Assembly (NCBI RefSeq): GCF_000069185.1
Contig: NC_010397.1
Span: 2,728,001-2,792,000 of the forward strand
Reading direction: 5' to 3'
Source: Mycobacteroides abscessus ATCC 19977
GTDB taxonomy: Bacteria > Actinomycetota > Actinomycetes > Mycobacteriales > Mycobacteriaceae
Length of the DNA stretch: 64,000 nt
This document shows positions 39,107-49,921 of the stretch, in pieces; position 1 is the stretch's first letter; every line of letters begins with the position of its first letter. The notes beneath the pieces are model-generated. The model saw only the letters and a program-made list of their open reading frames with translations. It was not told the DNA's origin and ran no database searches. A program made the translations under genes and the position numbers.

Positions 39107-39135
39107 ATGATGGGCCGCTGAAATAGGCTTGTCAA
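39107..39135 (-). promoter_or_regulatory. promoter of the M-box operon
   Basis: On the minus strand TTGACA (39130-39135) is followed after exactly 17 bp by CATCAT (39107-39112), a consensus -35 with an acceptable mycobacterial -10. A start near 39100 would place the M-box aptamer at the very 5' end of the transcript. The promoter is within the 41 bases that follow the stop codon of the SPFH gene. Confidence 0.75.
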
Positions 39136-39151
39136 GCCAGCGACATCCGCG

Positions 39152-40294
39152 TCACACCTCGGGCAACTGATGCCGGCTCACCGGATCGATCTGACCAATC
39201 TCCTTTGCGGCCGACTGCGCCTCGGCGACCGCCGCGGCCGCCTCGGGAGTCGCCTTGGTGTCGAACCATCCCGCCACCTCATCGGAGTCATCCTCGGGAC
39301 GCTCCGTGGACGTATCGACCGGGGACGGCTCGTAGCGGAACACTCCGTCGTCGCCAGGGGCACCCAACAACTTTGTAAACCCTTGTAGCGCCGAACCGAA
39401 GTCGCTTGGAATCAGCCATACCTTATTCGCCTCGCCCTCGGCCATCTTGGGTAACGTCTGTAAATACTGGTAGGCCAACAACTCTGGCGTGGGTTTACCG
39501 GATTTCACTGCGGCAAAAACCTTTTCGATCGCCTTCGCCTGGCCCTGAGCCTGCAGATACTGTGCGGCACGTTCACCCTCGGCGCGCAGAATGCGCGACT
39601 GCCGGTCGGCCTCGGCCGAGAGAATCGCCGCCTGCTTGGCACCCTCTGCCGCGAGGATCTGCGACTGCTTGGCGCCCTCCGCCTGCTTGATGGAGGCCTC
39701 ACGCACACCCTCGGCGTTCAGGATCATCGCACGCTTCTCGCGGTCGGCCTTCATCTGCTTTTCCATCGACTCCTGCACCGACGGCGGTGGGTCGATAGAA
39801 CGCAGTTCCACCCGGGCCACGCGCAGTCCCCAGCGCCCGGTGGCCTCGTCGAGCACGCCACGCAGCTGGCCGTTGATCTGGTCGCGCGAGGTGAGCGTCT
39901 GTTCCAGGGTCATACCGCCCACCACGTTGCGCAGAGTGGTCGTGGTGAGCTGCTCGACGCCCACGATGTAGTTGCTGATTTCGTATACCGCCGCCTGCGG
40001 GTTGGTGACCTGGAAGTAGACGACAGTATCGATGTTCACCGTCAGGTTGTCCTCGGTAATCACCGGCTGCGGCGGGAAGGACACGACGCGTTCACGCAGG
40101 TCTACCTTGGCCCGGATCCGGTCCACGAACGGCACCAGGATGGTGAGCTGCCCACTCACCGTCTTCGAATAGCGCCCGAGCCGCTCGATCACCGCGGCCT
40201 CGGCTTGCGGAACGAGCGCCACGGACTTCAGCACGATGGTGACGCCCAGGATGATCAAGACGATCAACACAAACACTCCGGCCGCTACTCCCAT
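39152..40294 (-). CDS. SPFH/band-7 (stomatin-like) membrane protein
   Basis: The 380-residue protein has one N-terminal membrane helix (about 4-25), an SPFH domain (VPQAEAAVIERLGRYSKTVSG to about residue 190) and an alanine/glutamate-rich coiled coil (ILNAEGVREASIKQAEGAKQ, about 190-265). Stomatin-like proteins assemble on membranes and control microdomains or proteolysis. It follows an NfeD gene by 18 bp, the usual partner, matching Rv1487-Rv1488. Confidence 0.92.
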   Translation of the reverse strand: MGVAAGVFVLIVLIILGVTIVLKSVALVPQAEAAVIERLGRYSKTVSGQLTILVPFVDRIRAKVDLRERVVSFPPQPVITEDNLTVNIDTVVYFQVTNPQAAVYEISNYIVGVEQLTTTTLRNVVGGMTLEQTLTSRDQINGQLRGVLDEATGRWGLRVARVELRSIDPPPSVQESMEKQMKADREKRAMILNAEGVREASIKQAEGAKQSQILAAEGAKQAAILSAEADRQSRILRAEGERAAQYLQAQGQAKAIEKVFAAVKSGKPTPELLAYQYLQTLPKMAEGEANKVWLIPSDFGSALQGFTKLLGAPGDDGVFRYEPSPVDTSTERPEDDSDEVAGWFDTKATPEAAAAVAEAQSAAKEIGQIDPVSRHQLPEV

Positions 40295-40312
40295 ACCCGT
40301 ACTCCCCTATTC

Positions 40313-40738
40313 TCAGATCTTTTCGACAACCGCCGTGGCGCCGTCGATTTGAACCACTGTGACCGTCTCGCCCTGCTCGAATCGCCCAGACTTTTCCAGA
40401 CTGCGGGCGGTCCACATCTCCCCACCCAGACGGACAAGCCCATGCAGATCGTCGACGGGTTCAATCACAATGGCGCTCTTGCCCTCCAATGCCTTGGCAT
40501 TGGTATGCAGGACCGGTCCGGCCGTCAGGCGCCGCCGCAGCGCCGGGCGCACACCGACCAACAGCACGACCGCACTGATTACGAAGACCAGCCCTTCGGC
40601 CCATAACGGCATGTCGAATGCCCATCCGGCACCGGCCGTGACCAGGGCCGATCCGCCCAGCATCAACAGGAACATGTCCCCTGTCATCAGCTCGGCGGCC
40701 GCGAGCAGGATGCCTGCGACAAGCCACACAATCGGCAT
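40313..40738 (-). CDS. NfeD-like membrane protein
   Basis: The 141-residue protein has two to three N-terminal membrane helices (MPIVWLVAGILLAAAELMTG, then FVISAVVLLVGVRPAL) and a C-terminal OB-fold domain from about residue 80 (GKSAIVIEPVDDLHGLVRLGGEMWTARS). This is the short NfeD form without the protease domain. It is co-transcribed with the SPFH gene and is thought to act with it in membrane quality control. It diverges from the gene at 40804. Confidence 0.9.
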   Translation of the reverse strand: MPIVWLVAGILLAAAELMTGDMFLLMLGGSALVTAGAGWAFDMPLWAEGLVFVISAVVLLVGVRPALRRRLTAGPVLHTNAKALEGKSAIVIEPVDDLHGLVRLGGEMWTARSLEKSGRFEQGETVTVVQIDGATAVVEKI

Positions 40739-40803
40739 GTGTCCACATTAGCCCGCGTGGGCAACTGGTGGGGGCGGATGCGGCGCCTTACACTGCGAGC
40801 ATC

Positions 40804-41631
40804 ATGGCGAATCCGAGTGTGTCCCTGGCAGTGTGGGCAAGCGCGTGGCTGGCGGGCCGCGCGGCACCCGATGATGTCATTGATGCCCTCATCGCGTGGG
40901 CACCAAGGCATTTGGTCACCGCATACGATGCGGTCGCGGCGGGTCATACCGGGCTGTCCTGGCCCGATATGGACGACAACGGCCCCATCGGCCTGCTCCA
41001 GACGATCCGCACCGCGACCGGTCAACCACACGGTTTACCCGATATCCACGTCATTCTGCCCGCGCCGGGCGACCCTCGTGGGCTGCCCGCAGGCACACAG
41101 TTCCAGCGCGACGCCATGGAGGCCAGTGAGGCGATCATCCTCAGCGACCGCCAGAATGATTCCACCGCAATAGGATTGGTTCCGGCCGTGGAATACGACG
41201 AGGATCGCGACGAGACCACCGGGTTGTTTTGGACCGTCTATTCACTACCGGCGAAGATCCCGCCGCAACCCGCACAAGATCTCGGGGAAGCCGAGTTCCA
41301 ACTGCGCCAGGCGGTTCGTGCCGCAACCGCGACGCTGGGGCGCCTGGACCGCGCGGTGGGGGCAACCGAAGCCGACCCCCGCGCCCTGGTCGAGGAGGTG
41401 CTATCCACGCTACGCGGGCATCGCCTGCCGGACTACGCGCCACACCGCGCGATTCGAGTCCTCGACTCGGCCAACCAAGTGGAGGCCATCGCCACGGCCG
41501 CGGCCGAGATCTTGGAGCTGCCCGGCGCACTCGATGATGGTGCGGTGTCCGACGCTTTGCGGCCGCTGATCTTAGTGGTGCGCGAAGCACGGATGGCTGC
41601 GGCCAGCGCCATTATCGGGGCCGCGCGCTAG
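40804..41631 (+). CDS. conserved actinobacterial hypothetical protein (Rv1486c-like)
   Basis: The 275-residue soluble protein matches by position a mycobacterial hypothetical gene between the NfeD gene and ferrochelatase. I recognise no catalytic motif. It has a mixed alpha/beta N-terminal half ([39 protein letters not shown]) and an all-helical C-terminal half ([17 protein letters not shown] onward). No signal peptide or membrane helix is visible. The ATG at 40804 is chosen as nearest to the likely promoter. It overlaps the end of hemH by four bases. Confidence 0.8.
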   Translation: MANPSVSLAVWASAWLAGRAAPDDVIDALIAWAPRHLVTAYDAVAAGHTGLSWPDMDDNGPIGLLQTIRTATGQPHGLPDIHVILPAPGDPRGLPAGTQFQRDAMEASEAIILSDRQNDSTAIGLVPAVEYDEDRDETTGLFWTVYSLPAKIPPQPAQDLGEAEFQLRQAVRAATATLGRLDRAVGATEADPRALVEEVLSTLRGHRLPDYAPHRAIRVLDSANQVEAIATAAAEILELPGALDDGAVSDALRPLILVVREARMAAASAIIGAAR

Positions 41632-42650
41632 TCCTCCTGCACACCGCAGCACAGGGGCGAGCACAATGCGCCGTTCACACTGAATCCGTACCCCGGGACC
41701 GGGTTCACCCCACTGGCCCGTAACGCCGGCCGTCCCTCAACGACCTCAGTGATCAAGTCGACCGCAAGGCGCGCGAATCGTTCATCCGCACCGGGCGTGG
41801 CCGCCCGGACGAGCTCGATATCGTGCTCTTGCGCGTATTCACGAGCCTCGTTGTCCAGGTCCCAGACCACCTCCAGGTGGTCGGACACAAACCCGATCGG
41901 CGCCACTGCCACCGATCGAATCCCTCGATCTTTCAGCGCCGCAAGGTGATCGACAATATCGGGCTCAAGCCACGGAACCTGAGGCGGGCCCGAACGCGAT
42001 TGCCACACCACGTCGTAGTCCTGGTGACCAGTCGCGGCGGCAACCAATTGCGCCAGGTAATGCACTTGCCGGCTGTAGAGCTCGGGGCCGTGGCGCCGGT
42101 CCGCCGCAAGGGGAATCGAATGAGCCGTGAACACCAATCGCGCCTCACCGCGCAGGCTCGACATCGCGGCGGACACCGCCTCGGCGTACAGCTGCACCAA
42201 GGACGGGTGGTCGAAGTACTGACGAAGTTTGACCAGCTCCGGCGCGCCGTCACCGACGGCTGCACGGGCCCGGGCAATGTCCTCCACGTACTGCTTGCAG
42301 CCCGAATACCCGCCCCACGCCGAGGTGGTGAAAACAGCTGCTCGCCGAATTCCCTTGTCCCGCATCTCAGCAACCGTGTCCTCCACCATGGGATGCCAAT
42401 TGCGGTTGCCGAAGAACACCGGCAAGGGGTGCCCGGCCGACTCCAGCTGCCGTGAGATCTGATCGACAAGCGCCCGGTTGATGCCGTTGATCGGAGACAC
42501 GCCACCGAAATGGAAGTAGTGCTCGGCTACCTCGTCGAGACGCTCGGGTGGAATGCCGCGGCCACGCGTCACATTCTCCAGGAACGGCCGAACCTCCTGC
42601 GGCCCCTCGGGACCCCCGAAGGACAGCAGCAGCACCGCGTCAAATAACAC
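41628..42650 (-). CDS. hemH: ferrochelatase HemH/CpfC with [2Fe-2S] cysteines
   Basis: The 340-residue enzyme inserts Fe2+ into coproporphyrin III in the actinobacterial haem route. [18 protein letters not shown] at the N-terminus, FTAHSIPL (catalytic His, near residue 174) and [18 protein letters not shown] (catalytic Glu) are the signatures. The C-terminus CSPLCC gives Cys 330, 334 and 335, and Cys 118 in SGCKQY is the likely fourth ligand of the [2Fe-2S] cluster known for mycobacterial ferrochelatase. It lies nine bases after inhA, as in M. tuberculosis. Confidence 0.95.
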   Translation of the reverse strand: MLFDAVLLLSFGGPEGPQEVRPFLENVTRGRGIPPERLDEVAEHYFHFGGVSPINGINRALVDQISRQLESAGHPLPVFFGNRNWHPMVEDTVAEMRDKGIRRAAVFTTSAWGGYSGCKQYVEDIARARAAVGDGAPELVKLRQYFDHPSLVQLYAEAVSAAMSSLRGEARLVFTAHSIPLAADRRHGPELYSRQVHYLAQLVAAATGHQDYDVVWQSRSGPPQVPWLEPDIVDHLAALKDRGIRSVAVAPIGFVSDHLEVVWDLDNEAREYAQEHDIELVRAATPGADERFARLAVDLITEVVEGRPALRASGVNPVPGYGFSVNGALCSPLCCGVQED

Positions 42651-42659
42651 AGCAGTCCG

Positions 42660-43469
42660 TCAGAGCAGCTGAGTGTGAGCGCCGCCGTCGGCGAAAATGA
42701 TGTCGCCGGTGGTGGCGGGCAACCAGTCGGACAGCAGCGCGCACACCGTCTTGGCCACGGGTGTCGGGTCCTTCATGTCCCAGCCGATCGGGGCACGCTG
42801 ATCCCAGCCCTCTTCCAGCAGCTGCATTTGCTGACCGGCCTCATCGCCGAGGGCACCGCCCACAATGGCGCTCATGGCCAACGTGCGGATCGGTCCGGCC
42901 GCCACCAGATTGGAACGGACACCGACCTTGCCTGCCTCACGGGCGACGAATCGGTTCACCGACTCCAGCGCGCTCTTGGCCACGGTCATCCAGTTGTAGG
43001 CAGGCATCGCCCGAGTCGGGTCGAAGTCCATACCCACAATGCTGCCGCCCCGGTTCATGACCGGTAGCACGGCCTTGGCCAGCGACGAGTACGAGAACGC
43101 CGAAATGTGGAAGCCCTTGGAGACGTCCGCGAACGGCGCGTCGAAGAAGGGGTTGACGCCCATTCCGCTCTGCGGCATGAAACCGATCGAGTGCACAACA
43201 CCATCGAGCTTGTTGCCCTCGCCGATCACCTCGGAAATGCGCCCAGCCAGGCTGCCCAGGTGCTCCTCGTTCTGCACGTCGAGCTCCAGCAGCGGGGCCG
43301 GCTTGGGTAGGCGCTGGGTGATGCGCTCGATCAGGCGCAGCCGGTCGAATCCGGTGAGCACCAGCTCTGCGCCCTGTTCCTGCGCGACCTTCGCGATGTG
43401 GAATGCGATGGACGAATCGGTGATGATGCCCGTCACCAGGATGCGCTTGCCCTCAAGTAGTCCTGCCAC
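42660..43469 (-). CDS. inhA: NADH-dependent enoyl-ACP reductase InhA
   Basis: InhA reduces trans-2-enoyl-ACP in the FAS-II cycle that makes mycolic acid chains and is the isoniazid target. From the GTG at 43469 (AAGGAG four bases upstream) it has 269 residues, the same as the M. tuberculosis enzyme. Cofactor-site residues Ile 16, Ile 21 and Ser 94 and the catalytic pair Tyr 158 and Lys 165 (AYNWMTVAK) are all present, so the wild-type residues at the common isoniazid-resistance positions are kept. It is 58 bp after fabG1. Confidence 0.97.
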   Translation of the reverse strand: MAGLLEGKRILVTGIITDSSIAFHIAKVAQEQGAELVLTGFDRLRLIERITQRLPKPAPLLELDVQNEEHLGSLAGRISEVIGEGNKLDGVVHSIGFMPQSGMGVNPFFDAPFADVSKGFHISAFSYSSLAKAVLPVMNRGGSIVGMDFDPTRAMPAYNWMTVAKSALESVNRFVAREAGKVGVRSNLVAAGPIRTLAMSAIVGGALGDEAGQQMQLLEEGWDQRAPIGWDMKDPTPVAKTVCALLSDWLPATTGDIIFADGGAHTQLL

Positions 43470-43527
43470 GATTCTCCTTAGGTAATTGCCTGCGCTCCTG
43501 CGCACGCGGGGACGTCCGAGAAAGTTC

Positions 43528-44271
<744 letters not shown>

Positions 44272-44296
44272 TTAGACTTCTTCCTAAACGACTGGC

Positions 44297-44359
44297 CAAG
44301 GAACCGCACAAGGAACCGCACAAGGAACCGCACAAGGAACCGGCACAAAGGAACCGGCA
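44297..44359. repeat. 12-bp tandem repeat (VNTR candidate) upstream of fabG1-inhA
   Basis: The unit caaggaaccgca occurs three times exactly (44297-44332) and then as 13- and 14-bp variants (44333-44345 and 44346-44359). The array fills most of the 123 bp between the VWA gene's stop and the fabG1 start. It is outside both genes, although a minus-strand frame can be read through it as Arg-Phe-Leu-Val repeats. Copy number may vary between strains and would move upstream elements relative to the fabG1 promoter. Confidence 0.88.
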
Positions 44360-44373
44360 CAGCGGGTATCGCA

Positions 44374-45384
44374 TCAGTTGGGCAGGCGCCGGTTGATGAC
44401 GAGCCCGACGAAGGCCGCCGCCAGCACGAGAAGCGCACCCAGCCGCAGCCAGCCGACGCTCGCGTCACCGCGGATCGTCTCGTACCCGATCTGCTGCTGC
44501 AGATTGGCGTACACCTCTTTGAGCTGACCCAGCGTGGACGCCGTGTACGTCTCGCCACCGGAGAGCTTGGCCACCTTTTCCATCATGTCCGGGGCGTACG
44601 GAACGTTCTGGCGTTGCCCGTTGATCTCGACGTACCCGTCTTTGGTACCGAACGCGATGGTCGAAATCGGCACCTGCTGATCCTTGGCCGTGCGCGCCGC
44701 GGTGTAGGCACCCTTCGGGTTGTCCGGGTTCGACGGCACCGTCTCCTTACCGTCGGACATCAAGACGATGCGCGCCGGAGGTGGCTTGTCGCCGCCGCCG
44801 ATGACAGCACCCACGGTCGCGATGGCCTGTAGCGCCGTGAAGATGCCCTCGCCGGTCGCGGTGCGATCGGCGAGCTGCAGGTTGTCCAGGGCATTGACGG
44901 TGGCGTCGCGGTTGGTGGTCGGCGAGACCAGCACCGTGGCGGTACCGGCGTAGGCGATAAGACCCAAGTTGATACCCGGGGTCAGATTGCGTGCGAATTC
45001 CTTGCCGGCTTCCTTCGCGGCACCCAAACGGTTGGGTGCCACATCGGTCGACTCCATGGAGCGCGAGACATCGATGACGAGCATCACGACCGCACGGTTA
45101 CGCGGAATCCGCACATCGTGCGTCGGACCGGCCAGCGCGATGGTCAGCACCATCAACCCCACCACCAATAATGCCGTCGCCGCATGGCGCCACGTTCGGG
45201 GACGCGTGGGCGCCACCGAGTCCAACAGCTCGGTATTCGCGAACCGCAGTACCCGCTTCTGCCGCAGGTATTGGGCCACCACATACAGGGCGATCAGGGC
45301 TGCCACCAACAGCAGCACCAGGAAGAACCACGGATGGGCGAAGCCCGTCAGGGTCATCGGCCCGAAGAACGGAACGTCGTTCAT
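44374..45384 (-). CDS. VWA-domain membrane protein (Rv1481-like)
   Basis: The 336-residue protein has an N-terminal membrane helix (about 17-38), a second (about 70-88), a von Willebrand A domain and a C-terminal helix (about 310-330). The MIDAS motif DVSRS is complete (Asp 105, Ser 107, Ser 109), with ATGEG and MSDGKE supplying the other ligands. It overlaps the DUF58 gene by ATGA. MoxR-DUF58-VWA operons are thought to act as chaperone systems for enzyme or envelope complexes; this one precedes fabG1 on the same strand. Confidence 0.92.
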   Translation of the reverse strand: MNDVPFFGPMTLTGFAHPWFFLVLLLVAALIALYVVAQYLRQKRVLRFANTELLDSVAPTRPRTWRHAATALLVVGLMVLTIALAGPTHDVRIPRNRAVVMLVIDVSRSMESTDVAPNRLGAAKEAGKEFARNLTPGINLGLIAYAGTATVLVSPTTNRDATVNALDNLQLADRTATGEGIFTALQAIATVGAVIGGGDKPPPARIVLMSDGKETVPSNPDNPKGAYTAARTAKDQQVPISTIAFGTKDGYVEINGQRQNVPYAPDMMEKVAKLSGGETYTASTLGQLKEVYANLQQQIGYETIRGDASVGWLRLGALLVLAAAFVGLVINRRLPN

Positions 45385-46352
45385 CGAGTCCCCGCCCCCG
45401 TTCCGGCCACCGCGCCGCGGCGTTGTTGCGAGACGAATCTCACGATGTCGCTGATCCAGTCACGGTCGGTCCGCAGGCTCAAAAGCGGTGCACCGCAACG
45501 ACGTAATGTGCGTGCCACCTCTTCATGATGCCTTGCCGCCGCCTGCTGGAAATCCCGGCGCAAGTTCTCGTCGATCCGGTACTCCTTGGTGATGCCGGTC
45601 TCGGCGTCCTGAAGCAGCACCTCGCCTACGTCCGGTAGCTCCACATCACGCGGGTCCAGCACCTCGATGCCCAGCACCTCGTGCCGGCCTCCGATCGCAC
45701 GTAGCGGCCGCATCCAGTTGATCGGGCCCAGGAAATCGCTGATGATCACGGCCATCCCGCGCCGGCGCTCCGGGCGGCGCAACGCGTCAATGGCAACCGA
45801 CAGATCACCACGCACCCCTTGAGGGGCCTTGGGCATGGTCGCGATGCTACGCAGGATGTCCTGTTCGTGGGCGCGACCGGAGCGTGCGGGCAACCGCACG
45901 ATCTTGTCTCCGTTCGCGATGATCGCGCCCAGCCGATTACCTCCGCCGCTGTTGAGGAAGATGATCGCCGCGGCGGCAGCCACCGCGAGATCGCGCTTCT
46001 CACAGTTGGTGGTGCCGAAGTCCAGACTCGCCGACATGTCGACCACCAGCCACGTCTCCAGCTCGCGGTCGGCGATCATCTGGCGGACATGCGGGCTGGT
46101 GGTCCGGGCCGTCACCGACCAGTCCATCCGCCGCACGTCGTCACCGGGTTGATACAGCCGCGACTCCCCCGGCTCTGATCCCGGACCGGGGATCAGACCG
46201 AGGTGGTTGCCGTGCAACACCCCGTCAAGCTTGCGACGGATCTTCAGTTCCAGAGTCCGCAGTGCCGCCGACAGCTGCGGATCACGGATCTCGCCACGAC
46301 GCAGCGACGGGATGTCTACCGGCCGGCCGGAGGCCGGACTTGGCGTGCTCAC
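45381..46352 (-). CDS. DUF58 domain protein (Rv1480-like)
   Basis: The 323-residue soluble protein has the DUF58 signature [21 protein letters not shown] near residues 57-77 and a degenerate VWA-like domain ([17 protein letters not shown]). Its GTG start overlaps the moxR1 stop (GTGA, 46349-46352), and its stop overlaps the VWA start. It is presumably the partner through which the MoxR ATPase acts on the VWA protein. Confidence 0.93.
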   Translation of the reverse strand: MSTPSPASGRPVDIPSLRRGEIRDPQLSAALRTLELKIRRKLDGVLHGNHLGLIPGPGSEPGESRLYQPGDDVRRMDWSVTARTTSPHVRQMIADRELETWLVVDMSASLDFGTTNCEKRDLAVAAAAAIIFLNSGGGNRLGAIIANGDKIVRLPARSGRAHEQDILRSIATMPKAPQGVRGDLSVAIDALRRPERRRGMAVIISDFLGPINWMRPLRAIGGRHEVLGIEVLDPRDVELPDVGEVLLQDAETGITKEYRIDENLRRDFQQAAARHHEEVARTLRRCGAPLLSLRTDRDWISDIVRFVSQQRRGAVAGTGAGTR

Positions 46353-47494
46353 CTGGGTGCGGCGTTATGGGCGGCCGGGACCGGGTTGTTGGTCCCAACC
46401 ATCGCCGGCGGCACCGAATTTCCTTGCTGCGGAACAGCATTCACCTGCGGCAGGCCCACCGTCTGCAGAATTCGGTTGATCGCCGTGTCGGCGGAAACCT
46501 CGTCGGCAAGCGCGTCGTAGCTCATCACCAGACGGTGACGGAGTACGTCCGGGATCACCTCGATGACGTCCTGCGGAATGACGTAGTCACGCCCACGCAC
46601 CAGTGCCAGTGCGCGTGCCGAGGCGATGATGCCCAGCGAAGCACGGGGGCTGGCACCGTAGGAGATCCAGTTGGCGACATCGCCGAGACCGAACTGAGCC
46701 GGATTGCGGGTGGCCGCGATGACCCTGACCACGTAGTCGACCAGGGCGTGGTGCACGAAATTATTGGCCGCCAGGTCCTGCAGGCGCAGCAGCGCCTCGG
46801 ACGACAGGATCTGCTTGGGCTCCGGGGGCGTGACACCCATCCGGTAGATGATCTCGCGTTCCTCTTCGACCGTCGGGTAATCGACGTTGATCTTGAACAG
46901 GAAGCGGTCGCGCTGAGCTTCCGGCAGCGGATACACGCCCTCGTTCTCGATCGGGTTCTGCGTCGCCATCACCAGGAACGGCTTGGGCAGGTGATAGTCC
47001 TTGCCGCCGATGGAGATCTTGCGCTCGGCCATGACCTCCAGCAGTGCCGACTGCACCTTGGCGGGCGCACGGTTGATCTCGTCGGCCAGTAGGAAGTTCG
47101 CAACCACCGGGCCCAGCTCGGTATCGAACTCCTCGCGGCCCTGGCGGTAGATGCGGGTACCGATGATGTCGGTGGGCACCAGGTCGGGGGTGAACTGGAT
47201 ACGCGAGAACGTGCCGCCCACCACCTTCGCGAAGGTTTCCACCGCGAGCGTCTTGGCAACGCCGGGCACACCCTCGAGCAACACGTGCCCCTTGGCAAGC
47301 AAGCCGACCAGAATTCGCTCGACCAGACGGTCCTGGCCCACGATGATGCGCTTTACCTCGAAAATGGCACGCTCGAGGTTCTGCACCTCAGCGGCCAGGG
47401 CCGGTGACGTCGCACCCTGCGGGGCGTGCGGCGCGGAGCCGGCGCTTCCGCCGGTGTACCCGGCACCTCCCCCTGGTTGCCCTGGTGATGACAT
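46349..47494 (-). CDS. moxR1: MoxR-type AAA+ ATPase MoxR1
   Basis: The 381-residue ATPase has a glycine-rich N-terminus, Walker A GVPGVAKT (75-82), Walker B LLADEINRA near 138 and sensor/arginine motifs (ATQNPIENEGVYPLPEAQRDRF). The ATG at 47494 has GGAGGG about six bases upstream; a longer open frame adds 26 residues without family support. It is the first gene of moxR1-DUF58-VWA, 184 bp downstream of ripB on the same strand. Confidence 0.94.
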   Translation of the reverse strand: MSSPGQPGGGAGYTGGSAGSAPHAPQGATSPALAAEVQNLERAIFEVKRIIVGQDRLVERILVGLLAKGHVLLEGVPGVAKTLAVETFAKVVGGTFSRIQFTPDLVPTDIIGTRIYRQGREEFDTELGPVVANFLLADEINRAPAKVQSALLEVMAERKISIGGKDYHLPKPFLVMATQNPIENEGVYPLPEAQRDRFLFKINVDYPTVEEEREIIYRMGVTPPEPKQILSSEALLRLQDLAANNFVHHALVDYVVRVIAATRNPAQFGLGDVANWISYGASPRASLGIIASARALALVRGRDYVIPQDVIEVIPDVLRHRLVMSYDALADEVSADTAINRILQTVGLPQVNAVPQQGNSVPPAMVGTNNPVPAAHNAAPR

Positions 47495-47678
47495 CAACTT
47501 CCCTCCGGCTCTGCCTGACGATTCCATGCTTTTTCGGTGGCTTCTTGGTGGCCCTGTCCATACGGGCGACACCCAACCCTGGGCGGCGCCTTCGGTCCAC
47601 TATTCCAGCATCCCGGGGTTTGGTCCACGTACCCGTTCGCTGGCGCGCCCTTCTAGCTCACCCGAAGGATCAGAAGAG

Positions 47679-48437
47679 CTACCACGCGATGATACGAACG
47701 GCGTAAGGAGTCATGCCGCCCGTGCGCACCGGGGACACGGTCACCTTGCCCGCACTGCCGCTGGCCTCCAGCATCTGGCCATTGCCGAGGTAGATCACCA
47801 CGTGCTGAGAACCGCCGGGACCGTAGAACAGAAGGTCACCACGTTTTGCCTGCGCGACCGGGACCTTTTGGCCGGCGTTGTACTGGTCTCCCGAGTACTT
47901 CGGCAGCTTCACTCCCGCGGCCGCGTACGAAAACATGGTGAACCCGGAGCAGTCGTAGCCGACCTTGCCCGAGTCATAGTCGACACCACCGCTGGGCCCG
48001 CGCACTGTGCCACCGCCCCAGGAGTACGGCACCCCGAGTTGGGTCCCGCCACGCTGAATCACGCGCTCCACGGCGGCACGGCCGTAGACCAGCGGGCGCC
48101 CCGCGCCCGCGGACGCGCTGTTTCCACCGATCCCCAGCGCTCCCAACGCGGTCTGACCGACCCCCATCACGCCGTTCATGATCTTTGCGGGATCCGCGCC
48201 CTGGCTCGGGCCGGCGAAGGGCAGCGTGGGGTCGTATTGGCCGCCGGTCGGGTTCAGTCCGAGAGCGTTGAGGAAGGCGGTACCGACATTGGGACCGAGC
48301 GGGTTATCGTCGGCCGCGGCCCGCGGGACACCCATGAACAACACCAGTGCGATGGCGATAGTCACTGCGATGGCCGACCGTAATAGGAAGAGCCCCTGCA
48401 CTTTTAGCACCTTTGCCGCCTTCACCACTTCTACCAC
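47679..48437 (-). CDS. ripB: NlpC/P60 peptidoglycan endopeptidase RipB
   Basis: The 252-residue exported enzyme has a signal peptide (helix FLLRSAIAVTIAIALVLFMG, cleavage near RAAA-DD) and a C-terminal NlpC/P60 domain from about residue 125. YDCSGF gives catalytic Cys 163 and SQHVVIYLG gives His 212. It cleaves D-Glu-meso-DAP links in septal peptidoglycan. It lacks the coiled-coil autoinhibitory region of RipA. The GTG at 48437 overlaps the end of ripA by seven bases, so the two are coupled as in Rv1477-Rv1478. Confidence 0.94.
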   Translation of the reverse strand: MVEVVKAAKVLKVQGLFLLRSAIAVTIAIALVLFMGVPRAAADDNPLGPNVGTAFLNALGLNPTGGQYDPTLPFAGPSQGADPAKIMNGVMGVGQTALGALGIGGNSASAGAGRPLVYGRAAVERVIQRGGTQLGVPYSWGGGTVRGPSGGVDYDSGKVGYDCSGFTMFSYAAAGVKLPKYSGDQYNAGQKVPVAQAKRGDLLFYGPGGSQHVVIYLGNGQMLEASGSAGKVTVSPVRTGGMTPYAVRIIAW

Positions 48438-49921
48438 TCAATCATCCGGGTTACATAGGGCGTCATGCCACTGGTGCGGACCGGCGACACCTTGACCACA
48501 TCGCCGGTGTTCGGCGCTTCAAGCATCTGACCGTTGCCCAGGTACAGCGCAACGTGCTGACTTGCGTTGGGGCCGTAGAAGATCATGTCGCCGCGCTTCA
48601 TCTGTGCGCTGGGAACCTTGCGCCCGGAGTTGTACTGGTATCCGGTGTAGTGCCGCAGCCTGATGCCGACCGCGGCGAAGCCGTACATCATCAGCCCGGA
48701 GCAGTCATAGCCGACAGTTCCTGCACCGGAATCGATTCCACGAGTAGGGCCGTTATAGGAGCCACCGCCCCAGGAATACGGCGTGCCCATGGCACTACCG
48801 GCGCGGGCGATGACGCGCTCCACGTTCTCGCGGCCATAGACCTTGGGGAGGTACTCGCCGCCCTCGCCCGAAGCCGCCGCCGCCGGGGCGGCCTTCGGGC
48901 AGAAGATGCCGATCACACCGCACACCGCTGATTGCCCGACATTGGCCGCGGTATTGCCGATCCCCAAGACCATGTTGATGGTCTGCGTCGGGTCGGTGGG
49001 CACGTTGGCACTGGCGATCATCGGGAGGGTGGTGTCCCACTGGCCGCCGGAGGAGACCGGCGCGGGGCCCTCGGTCCATTCATTGCCATTGCCGGCGATC
49101 GCGGCACTCGGGTTGATCACCCGGGCGGTCGCGGTCGAGGCGGCATAGGCCGGGCCGCGCGCCGCCGCGAGCTGCGCCTCCGCACTCTTCTTCTTGGCCG
49201 TCAGGTCCGCGGCGACGCCACGCTGGGCCTCCAGCTTCTTCTGCACGTCCTTCATCGCGGACACCAGATCGTCTTGTTGCTGTTGGGCATCCGCGGCCGC
49301 CTGGTCGGCCTTCTCCTGGATGGCCCGGGCCTGCGATTGCTTGTTGACCTGCTCGGTACGCGCCCGGCGCAGATTGTCCATGACCGTCTGCGAGCTCGCT
49401 TCGACACTCTTGGTCACGGAGGCCAGACGCACCACGTCATCAGGATTGGTCGCGGTCAGATATGAGGTGGACGGGCCCGCCATATAGGTGGCCGCGGCCA
49501 TCCGATCGAACTTGCCCTGAGCCTCCTCGATGGCACCGTTGGCGGCGTCGACGGCGCGCTGCCCCTCGGCGACCTGCGCGGCGGCACTGGCGGCGTTATC
49601 ACGCGCGGCCTGCAGATCGACCAGCCCCTTGTTGATGGACTCTTGCTGGGTCTGCACATCGGCGGTCAGTTGTTCGATCTGCTGGTTCGTATCGGCCAGC
49701 TGCGTGATCAACGAGGCCATGTCGTTCGGCTCGGCGGACGTTACTGCGACAGTCGTGGGAAACATCATCAGCCCGGCGACCAGTAGCGGCGGCACCATCA
49801 GCGCAGTTGCCACGGTTCGTTTGCCCCGCACCGCGAAACGGTCATTCACTGTCCGCTTCATCGCGTCTGCCGTCTCCCTATTCCTGCCAAGTCTCTGCAC
49901 TGGTCGAGCCTTCTCGGTCAT
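48431..49921 (-). CDS. ripA: NlpC/P60 peptidoglycan endopeptidase RipA
   Basis: The 496-residue protein has a long signal region (hydrophobic TVATALMVPPLLVAGLMMF, cleavage near TSA-EP), a long coiled coil (about 65-270) as in the autoinhibitory domain, and a C-terminal NlpC/P60 domain with Cys 407 (YDCSGL) and His 456 (SQHVALYLG). RipA separates daughter cells and is essential in several mycobacteria. The ATG at 49921 has GGGAAGGG six bases upstream; an in-frame ATG at 49861 would give a shorter signal peptide and is also possible. Confidence 0.95.
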   Translation of the reverse strand: MTEKARPVQRLGRNRETADAMKRTVNDRFAVRGKRTVATALMVPPLLVAGLMMFPTTVAVTSAEPNDMASLITQLADTNQQIEQLTADVQTQQESINKGLVDLQAARDNAASAAAQVAEGQRAVDAANGAIEEAQGKFDRMAAATYMAGPSTSYLTATNPDDVVRLASVTKSVEASSQTVMDNLRRARTEQVNKQSQARAIQEKADQAAADAQQQQDDLVSAMKDVQKKLEAQRGVAADLTAKKKSAEAQLAAARGPAYAASTATARVINPSAAIAGNGNEWTEGPAPVSSGGQWDTTLPMIASANVPTDPTQTINMVLGIGNTAANVGQSAVCGVIGIFCPKAAPAAAASGEGGEYLPKVYGRENVERVIARAGSAMGTPYSWGGGSYNGPTRGIDSGAGTVGYDCSGLMMYGFAAVGIRLRHYTGYQYNSGRKVPSAQMKRGDMIFYGPNASQHVALYLGNGQMLEAPNTGDVVKVSPVRTSGMTPYVTRMIEW

